A DNA stretch of 37,498 nt from Methanosphaera stadtmanae (GTDB taxonomy: Archaea; Methanobacteriota; Methanobacteria; Methanobacteriales; Methanobacteriaceae): NCBI GenBank assembly GCA_015062805.1, contig SUTQ01000021.1, positions 1 through 37,498 of the forward strand. Reading direction: 5' to 3'. Positions 36,482-37,498 of the stretch are shown piece after piece. Below the pieces are notes generated by a model. That model did not search any database and was not told the origin of the DNA. It was given only the letters and a program-made list of their open reading frames with translations. The translations under genes and the position numbers were made by a program. Positions within the stretch are counted from its first letter, which is position 1; the number at the start of each line of letters is the position of its first letter.

Positions 36482-36697
36482 CTAAAACATCATATAATTG
36501 ATTATTAGAATATTTATAATCTAATCTATACCTATTTTAATCTTGTTTAAAGAATAAGATTCCATTACATTCAACATATCAATGAAAAAGCAATAGTATT
36601 TATATAAGAATTATTATATTTACTACTGAAATTATAATAAAATAAATAAAAAATAAACAACAATATACTGTAAATATAATCTTTTAATTGGGATAAT

Positions 36698-37498
36698 ATG
36701 ATAAAAAGAGACAATAATATCTTGACCAGTAAAGATCAGGAAATTCTGAGGTTAACGTCACCCGTACAAATCGTGGATTCAAAAGCGTTTGACGTGGAAG
36801 GTCATCCATTAACCTGTATAGAAACCTTATCGGGGCTGAAGTATATCATTGAACCAAGAAAGGGAATACTGAGTGATGATGAGATATTGAAGTATGCTCC
36901 GGACTCCATGGCCGCAGCAAAGATACGTATCAGGAATGATACAGCAACATTGGATGACTATCATCTGGCATACAGTACGCTGCCCTGGAAACTGGCTTCA
37001 TATTACGTGGTATTACTTATGCTGGCTGTACCCCTGATATCTATACTGACTAACTGGATAATCATACTCATTGTGGTACTGCTTGCTGTTCCACTCTATA
37101 ACGTCAAAAGGGTTCTTGACATCAAAACCGGAATAAGGCTAAATGGAACCGGAATAAAACGGGAAGCCTACTCAAACAATACGGATTACTCAAAATCCGA
37201 CAAGGTTCCTTTCATAGGATATGAAAGGGAAATCATGGAATTGAAGGAAGAGTTCACAGATAAAAGAATCAATGTTGAAAGCCTGATAGAAAGACGTTTT
37301 GCACCGCCGCAACTGACCTATGACAAGTTCATGTCAACTGTTGAAAATGCCGAAAGGGCATTTGACGGTGAATATAATACCGCAATAGACTTGGTAAGAT
37401 ATTCGAAGGACTATTCACAGGATATGGAAGAACAGATCAAGGCAAGAATAAGGACACTGAAAATACTTATAAATCAGTTGGATAATTTGACAAGGGAA
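36698..37498 (+). CDS. Membrane protein of unknown function, 3' end outside the window (267 aa visible)
   Basis: The reading frame is open from ATG 36698 (after GGGAT at 36691-36695, a weak ribosome binding site) to the window edge. Residues 1 to about 95 form a soluble N-terminal part (TSPVQIVDSKAFDVEGHPLT, then LKYIIEPRKGILSDDEILKY). Two hydrophobic helices follow at about 98-117 and 119-135 (YYVVLLMLAVPLISILTNW; IIILIVVLLAVPL), then a long charged, helical segment (EIMELKEEFTDKRINVESLI) and a TPR-like start (AERAFDGEYNTAIDLVRYSK). Soluble parts probably face the cytoplasm. Codons are richer in G/C than in the rest of the window (many CTG, GGC, ACC), as in a long-resident, well-expressed gene. 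I do not recognise a named family. Confidence 0.75.
   Translation, partial: MIKRDNNILTSKDQEILRLTSPVQIVDSKAFDVEGHPLTCIETLSGLKYIIEPRKGILSDDEILKYAPDSMAAAKIRIRNDTATLDDYHLAYSTLPWKLASYYVVLLMLAVPLISILTNWIIILIVVLLAVPLYNVKRVLDIKTGIRLNGTGIKREAYSNNTDYSKSDKVPFIGYEREIMELKEEFTDKRINVESLIERRFAPPQLTYDKFMSTVENAERAFDGEYNTAIDLVRYSKDYSQDMEEQIKARIRTLKILINQLDNLTRE

Overview
The window is very AT-rich and archaeal in style: AGGTGAT-type ribosome binding sites, TATA-like boxes with T-run ends, frequent GTG/TTG codons near starts, and large Asn/Thr-rich secreted proteins. Together these point to a gut or rumen methanogen of the Methanobacteriaceae, most likely Methanosphaera (the genus is an inference; no rRNA or methanogenesis gene is present). 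No tRNA, rRNA or CRISPR array was found.

Region 1 (1-11.5 kb) holds small chromosomal genes. There are two related secreted proteins with an FNIPDGY motif (572, 7002), an SMR efflux pump with a palindrome in its promoter (1113), a DUF2085 membrane protein, and three zinc-ribbon membrane proteins, one of them frameshifted. There is also a two-gene unit made of a TPR/zinc-ribbon/winged-helix protein followed by a protein built from two copies of one unknown domain (3819-6726), an MFS transporter, an orphan hairpin and a membrane-anchored protein.

Region 2 (11.8-22.1 kb) carries two adhesin-like proteins made of ~95-residue Ig-like repeats ending in a shared C-terminal domain; one is intact (11781) and one is broken by a single TAA (19477-22098). 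Between them is a zone of gene decay: a transposase C-terminal remnant, a frameshifted endonuclease/exonuclease/phosphatase gene, a shattered DUF2779 gene, and two head-to-head fragments related to the TPR/zinc-ribbon gene, one shifted at a run of nine A.

Region 3 (22.4-36.2 kb) is a tandem array of three very large secreted adhesin-like proteins on the minus strand (1170, 1483 and 1583 aa). Each has a signal peptide, parallel beta-helix blocks and a C-terminal cassette of Ig-like domains. They share a promoter/leader sequence, so they are probably controlled together. The first carries a coiled-coil stalk of 14-residue repeats that the second lacks. The second and third share a ~285-bp 3' segment that includes a remnant reading frame, probably of an insertion sequence. 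Another transposase-like fragment lies just outside the third adhesin.

Region 4 (36.7 kb to the end) begins a membrane-protein gene of visibly higher GC that runs off the window. Overall this is a surface-protein island assembled by duplication, recombination and IS activity, with pronounced gene decay.
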